Shown: in pieces, positions 60,631-64,000 of the stretch | How the letters are laid out: each line of letters starts with the position of its first letter | Position numbering within the stretch: the first letter of the stretch is position 1 | Assembly (NCBI GenBank): GCA_022824205.1 | Contig: JAJEAI010000111.1 | Span: 16,128 to 80,127 of the forward strand | DNA: 64,000 nt | From: Candidatus Binatia bacterium | GTDB taxonomy: Bacteria > Desulfobacterota > Binatia > UBA9968 > JAJDTQ01 | Direction: 5' to 3' | Made by a program: the position numbers and the translations under genes | Notes under the pieces: model-generated | Databases searched by the model: none | Seen by the model: the letters and a program-made list of their open reading frames with translations, nothing else | What the model was told of the DNA's origin: nothing

Positions 60631-60987
60631 CTAGTGTCCTGTGGCGATGAGCGAATAGCACAGCACCAGCTCGCCTTCTTCCGCCGCGAAATCGTGGGGC
60701 ACGCCCGCGGGAATGTGGCACAGCATGCCGGCCTGGAGCGGCGTCAGCTCGCCGCCGGCCCGCAGCCGTCCCCGGCCCCGCAGCACGTGACATACGACGT
60801 CCTTGTCGTCGTGGACGATCTGCCGCGGGTCCGCCGTCGTGGTGGCGGCAAACGAAACCAGCCCGACGTTGAAGCCGTCGCCCTCGATGCAGCCCTTGTG
60901 GCGGATCTCCGCGTTGATGGCCGCCAGCTCGGCGAGGGCCTCGTCGATCCGCACCACCTGGACGCCGCGCGGGGAAGGGTTGGTCAC
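60631..60987 (-). CDS. Small cupin-domain protein (118 aa)
   Basis: The start is GTG at 60987, with GGAG six bases upstream; it lies 12 bp past the DHH gene stop. The cupin barrel includes DDKDVVCHVLRGRGRLRAGG, TPLQAGMLCHIPAGVPHDFA and a closing ELVLCYSLIATGH. His residues in VCHV and PHDF are possible metal ligands. These small cupins often bind metals or act as regulators or dioxygenases; the role here is unknown. It is the third gene of the operon. Confidence 0.85.
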   Translation of the reverse strand: MTNPSPRGVQVVRIDEALAELAAINAEIRHKGCIEGDGFNVGLVSFAATTTADPRQIVHDDKDVVCHVLRGRGRLRAGGELTPLQAGMLCHIPAGVPHDFAAEEGELVLCYSLIATGH

Positions 60988-60999
60988 ACCGGACTCCGC

Positions 61000-61941
61000 T
61001 TACGCCTCGGCCTCGGTGATGTGGCGCAGGATGGCGTCCATGGCGCGTCCCGCGTCCGTGTCCGGCACCCGGCAGGATCCCACCACCCGGTGGCCGCCGC
61101 CGCCGAAGCGGCTGAGCAGGTCGCCGACGTTGACCGTGGAGGTGGTGTTGAAGATGTTGTAGCCCACCGAGATGGCGGTGGTGTCCGCCCGCTGCGGATC
61201 GTCCGAGACCTTCATGGAAATGTTCCCCTCGGGGAAGAGCGTATAGAGCAGGAAGCGGTTGGCGTCGGTGAGATCCTCGGCGCCGCGCAGGTCGAGGTAG
61301 ATGACGTTGCCACGAAGCTCGGCGTGCTCCAGGAGTTGCCGCCGCAGCCGTTCCTGAAGGCCCAGGACCCGGGCGCCGCGCCGGTGGACCTCGGAGTCGT
61401 CGAGCACCTCTTCCAGAGTGCGGTCGCGGATCAGCTCGATCAGGCGGTGCCAGTAGGGTTCCTCCGTGCCGTCCTTGCCGTAGATGGTCATGGAGATGAG
61501 CACGTAGCCGGCGGGGTGCAGCACGTCCTCCCGCGTGAGGTAGCCGCCGTCGATCTTGTCCGTGTCCTCGAGCAGCTTCGTCACCCGGCCGGTGCGCATC
61601 AGCTCGAGGCCCGAGGGGTAGCGCGCCTCCGACGCGCTCGGCACCTCCGAGTAGTACTCGAACACCACGCGCGCCGCGCTCGGCGCCATCCGGAAGGCGC
61701 CGCGGCCCGGCACCACGGGTCGGTGGAAGCCCGCAGCCCCGTTGGTGAAGTGATGGTCGAACCACAACGTGCACGCCGGGTGGTAGGGGAGGTTGGCGAT
61801 GACGTCGCCCGCCCGGACGTCGACGGCGCCGTCCTGCATGAACTTGGGCTCGACGAAGAGGTAGGCATCGATGTCTTCGACCGCGGTGATCAGCGCGCCG
61901 CAGACGATGCCGTCGAAATCGGGCCGGGTCACGAGTCTCAT
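61000..61941 (-). CDS. DHH-family phosphoesterase
   Basis: The ATG at 61941 overlaps the alanine dehydrogenase stop by four bases (ATGA). The 313-residue protein has the DHH metal motifs: Asp8 and Asp10 in TRPDFDGIVCGAL, Asp-His-His at 62-64 in LWFDHHFTNG, and the DHHA1 motif FGGGGHRVVGSC near the C-terminus. Such enzymes cleave phosphodiesters or polyphosphate with Mn or Mg; exopolyphosphatase-like or nanoRNase-like functions are both possible. The middle carries FEYYSEVPSASEARYPSGLE, which is not a standard NrnA feature. Confidence 0.87.
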   Translation of the reverse strand: MRLVTRPDFDGIVCGALITAVEDIDAYLFVEPKFMQDGAVDVRAGDVIANLPYHPACTLWFDHHFTNGAAGFHRPVVPGRGAFRMAPSAARVVFEYYSEVPSASEARYPSGLELMRTGRVTKLLEDTDKIDGGYLTREDVLHPAGYVLISMTIYGKDGTEEPYWHRLIELIRDRTLEEVLDDSEVHRRGARVLGLQERLRRQLLEHAELRGNVIYLDLRGAEDLTDANRFLLYTLFPEGNISMKVSDDPQRADTTAISVGYNIFNTTSTVNVGDLLSRFGGGGHRVVGSCRVPDTDAGRAMDAILRHITEAEA

Positions 61942-63056
61942 GCGCAGAGCACCTCGGCCACCGGGGTCAGCGGCAGGTCCAGGGCGCTGGCCACGCCGCC
62001 GTGGGTCACCTGCCCGTCGTGGACGTTGAGGCCCCGGGCCAGCGGCGGGCTTTCCTGCATGGCCCGCGGGAGGCCCTTGTCGGCGATGGCGAGACCGTAG
62101 GACAGGGTGGCGTTGGTCAGCGCGTAGGTGGAAGTGTGGGGCACCAGCGCCGGCATGTTGGCGACACAGTAGTGCACCACCCGCTCCTCGACGTAGATGG
62201 GGTCCCGGTGGGTCGTGGGCCGCGAAGTCTCGGCGAACCCTCCCTGGTCGATGGACACGTCCACGATGGCCGCGCCGCGCTTCATCTGCCGCACACGGTC
62301 CCGCGGCAGGAGCAGGGGGGTGCGGTCTCCGGTGATGAGCACGGAGCCGATGAGCAGGTCGGCGTTGACGATCTCCTCTTCGAGGTTGGCACGGTTCGAC
62401 ATGAGGGTGGTGAGCCGGCCGCCCAGGATGTCGTGGATGTAGCGCAGCCGCGCCGGGTTCACGTCCAGCACGCTCACGTCGGCGCCCATGCCGGCCGCCA
62501 CCTGGCACGCGGAAGCGCCCACGGTGCCGGCCCCGAGCACCACCACCTTGCCCGGCCGCACTCCGGAGGCACCGCCCAGGAGCACGCCGCGCCCGCCGTG
62601 CTCGGCCTGAAGGCACCATGCCCCCACCTGGAGCGACAGGCGTCCGGCGATCTCGCTCATGGGCGTCAGCAGCGGCAGCGAGCCGTCGTCCAGCGCGATG
62701 GTCTCGTAGCCCAGGGCGGTGACTTCCTGATCGCACAGGGTCCGTGTCAACTCGGGCTGGGCGGCCAGATGGAGGTAGGTGAACAGCACCAGCCCCGGTC
62801 TCAGGCAGGCGAACTCCTCGCTTAGCGGCTCCTTGACCTTCATCACGAGGTCGGCCCGTTCCCACACCTCCCGCGCCCGCTCCACCACGGTGGCGCCCGT
62901 GGCGGTGTAGGCGCGGTTGGCGATGTGGCTGCCCCTGCCGGCGTTGCGTTCCACCAACACCTGGTGGCCGTGGGCGATGAAGGCCGCCGCCCCCGCGGGC
63001 GTCAGAGCCACCCGATTCTCCTCGGTTTTCAACTCCTTGGGGACGCCGATGACCAT
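61938..63056 (-). CDS. ald: Alanine dehydrogenase
   Basis: This 372-residue protein is full length for the family, which interconverts alanine with pyruvate and ammonia using NAD. The catalytic residues sit at the expected positions: Arg15 (ENRVALTP), Lys75 (VMKVKEP) and His96 (FTYLHLAAQPE), with NAD-binding VLGAGTVGASACQVAAGMGA. IVDVSIDQGG carries the usual Asp. The ATG at 63056 has no clear ribosome binding site. It is the first gene of a five-gene operon on the minus strand, just beyond insertion-sequence debris, so the operon's promoter must lie within or beyond that debris. Confidence 0.95.
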   Translation of the reverse strand: MVIGVPKELKTEENRVALTPAGAAAFIAHGHQVLVERNAGRGSHIANRAYTATGATVVERAREVWERADLVMKVKEPLSEEFACLRPGLVLFTYLHLAAQPELTRTLCDQEVTALGYETIALDDGSLPLLTPMSEIAGRLSLQVGAWCLQAEHGGRGVLLGGASGVRPGKVVVLGAGTVGASACQVAAGMGADVSVLDVNPARLRYIHDILGGRLTTLMSNRANLEEEIVNADLLIGSVLITGDRTPLLLPRDRVRQMKRGAAIVDVSIDQGGFAETSRPTTHRDPIYVEERVVHYCVANMPALVPHTSTYALTNATLSYGLAIADKGLPRAMQESPPLARGLNVHDGQVTHGGVASALDLPLTPVAEVLCA

Positions 63057-63087
63057 GTTTCATTGGTACGTGAGCACCCTTGGGGTG

Positions 63088-63285
63088 TCAAGAAGGGCGC
63101 GCCGGGGGATGTATGAGAGTTTGTGTCAGCAGGAGGAGAGGGAGTGTCCCAATGGGGGAGCCAAGCACCCACCGAGTCATCTTCCGCAGCCGTCCCCCTT
63201 CGTGGTGCCTCCGAGTCTCCCCCTCAAATTCATGTCTCGACACCAGCTTGAGTATTGGCCCCATTACGGTATGATTGTACGCCAT
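63088..63285 (-). pseudogene. N-terminal fragment of an IS4-type transposase (DUF4372)
   Basis: The 65-codon ORF starts MAYNHTVMGPILKLVSRHEF and continues to LRKMTRWV. This matches the DUF4372 N-terminus of IS4-family transposases (TVF-QLL-LVPRHEF ... RKMTRW). After about residue 38 it diverges (LGSPIGTLPLLLLTQ) and ends, so the catalytic domain is gone. The gap 63057-63386 otherwise holds only lower-GC sequence. Confidence 0.7.
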
Positions 63286-63386
63286 GGACCTGAACCTCCC
63301 TGTTGATGGTTGGGTTCGTGGTGTGTAATTTGGTATGTAATTCCCAAATTAATCCTATTTGTGAGACAGGACACTAGGATGTGGCC

Positions 63387-63773
63387 ATGCTTGATGACAG
63401 GACTCTAATAGCACTGAAAACTCTGAGTGTAATTCAGCGAAGTGTTCCAGATGTAGCGTCAAGATTGAGAGAAAACCCTACGTCCTTTGTCGTAGGCATT
63501 CTCGAAGGAGCTGGGTTACAAGCTCCCGAGGGATTCCATGCGCATACTGTCGGGGTAGGGGAAGGACTCCCTGACGAACCCCACCGTGGTACGAAGGATC
63601 GAGAGGTCTATTTTTTCCCACTAGATGGTGAAATGGAGTACTATCTTGTCGAGGGTATTCCATCTGGTGACGATATGAGCCTCATGGACGGGGATAGTTG
63701 TTGTAAGTGTATTTATAAGTGTTGTGTAATACAGACGCCCGATCCGTCGCCGGTTCCGTCGCCGGTTCCTTGA
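63387..63773 (+). CDS. Candidate RiPP precursor with NHLP-like leader and Cys-rich C-terminus
   Basis: The ATG at 63387 has AGGA upstream; the GTG two codons earlier is less likely. The 128-residue product has a leader-like region (SRLRENPTSFVVGILEGAGL, then QAPEGFHAHTV) that follows the nitrile-hydratase-like leader pattern of RLx-DP-ALxxAGL-xPEGxxVxVV. The tail contains DGDSCCKCIYKCC, five Cys in ten residues, then QTPDPSPVPSPVP. GC is far lower than in the chromosome around it. The last residues are encoded by a 12-bp tandem repeat at the edge of IS3 debris, so the natural C-terminus may be altered. No modifying enzyme is in the window. Confidence 0.6.
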   Translation: MLDDRTLIALKTLSVIQRSVPDVASRLRENPTSFVVGILEGAGLQAPEGFHAHTVGVGEGLPDEPHRGTKDREVYFFPLDGEMEYYLVEGIPSGDDMSLMDGDSCCKCIYKCCVIQTPDPSPVPSPVP

Positions 63774-64000
63774 GGCCCTGCTCAATGGCGACACCCTTGA
63801 GCAGATCGGGGTAGACCCGGTGCTCGGGGTGCGGTCGGGTGGTCCGCGGCGCCTGGTAGATGGCCTCCAGGCCCATCAGGCGCATCAGACGTCGCACTCG
63901 GTGACGCCCCACCCGGATGCCTTCCCGCCGCAGATGACGGGCCATCTGGCGGCTGCCGTAGAAGGGGTACTCCAGAAACAACTCGTCGATGCGGCGCATC
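63774..64000 (-). mobile_element. IS3-family transposase (OrfB) fragment, cut by the window and truncated
   Basis: The minus strand reads MRRIDELFLEYPFYGSRQMA, RHLRREGIRVGRHRVRRLMR and LEAIYQAPRTTRPHPEHRVY, the HTH_21 region of IS3 OrfB. After VYPDLLKGVAIE the similarity stops instead of reaching the rve integrase core (expected to begin RPNQVW...), and unrelated sequence follows. The gene continues to the right beyond the window, so only part is visible; the left end is a truncation. Confidence 0.85.

Noticed and set aside
60629-63377. CTAGTGTCCTGT and ACAGGACACTAG as possible ends of a 2.7-kb mobile element
   Set aside because: A 12-base inverted match is expected many times by chance in 64 kb, the left copy is simply the end of the cupin gene, and the interior is an ordinary operon.
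63682-63999. The 105-aa track ORF as an intact transposase
   Set aside because: Similarity to IS3 OrfB stops after GVAIE; the tail is the antisense of the peptide gene and its 12-bp repeat. Only a fragment is called.

Overview
The window is high-GC bacterial DNA, densely coded on both strands, from a Gram-negative organism: it carries an Omp85/TamB pair for the outer membrane, several lipoproteins and an MscS channel. The gene mix includes molybdenum hydroxylases, thiamine-diphosphate enzymes, NMT1-type ABC uptake, CmcJ-type and FMN oxidases, and a probable selenoprotein. Together with a dispersed repeat built on GTCATTCCCGCGnAAGCGGGAATCCAGG, this recalls environmental Desulfobacterota, Tectomicrobia or Binatota-like lineages. 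No rRNA or tRNA gene fixes the taxon, so that is inference.

Layout. 1-2222 (minus): small, medium and partial large subunits of a molybdenum hydroxylase. 2363-7525 (minus): DEAD-box helicase, RRM protein, a small basic protein, a YbaK-type deacylase and a second, orphan molybdopterin subunit. 8058-14506 (plus): glutamate synthase gltB and gltD, separated by repeats. 14919-17424: a LuxR-type regulator and a surface-type lipoprotein on less GC-rich DNA. 17527-19672: an EamA exporter, a hicAB toxin-antitoxin pair and a DUF4399 protein. 19794-24527: two tandem paralogous ThDP enzymes among many repeats, then a short unknown gene. 24553-27668 (minus): an orphan Tat-exported polyamine-type binding protein, a CmcJ/NvfI-family oxidoreductase and a Dabb-isochorismatase fusion. 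27761-32506 (minus): tamB, a tamA-like gene and a 71-residue glutaredoxin-like gene with an in-frame TGA at the active site. 32711-36735 (plus): an NMT1-type ABC importer and an FMN hydroxy-acid oxidase. 36954-41902: an MFS exporter, a large MscS channel and a GlcG/HbpS protein. 42119-43391: a toxin-antitoxin pair of lower GC and a dehydrogenase fragment. 43519-47703: bicupin, EutA-like factor and threonine synthase. 47734-52046 (minus): ABC exporter, aldehyde dehydrogenase and enoyl-CoA hydratase. 52210-56723: a MITE-like element, an unknown protein and a 900-residue repeat protein. 56730-63056 (minus): a Rid protein and a five-gene operon (ald, DHH phosphoesterase, cupin, lipoprotein, TPR-like protein). 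63088-64000: insertion-sequence debris around a candidate RiPP precursor.

The most notable items are two small genes easily missed by gene callers. One is the UGA-containing redox gene at 32291-32506, which has a good ribosome binding site and a plausible SECIS hairpin. The other is the NHLP-leader-like, Cys-rich peptide gene at 63387-63773. Odd partnerships also stand out: an EutA without EutBC, a VapC with a winged-helix antitoxin, and the Dabb-isochorismatase fusion.
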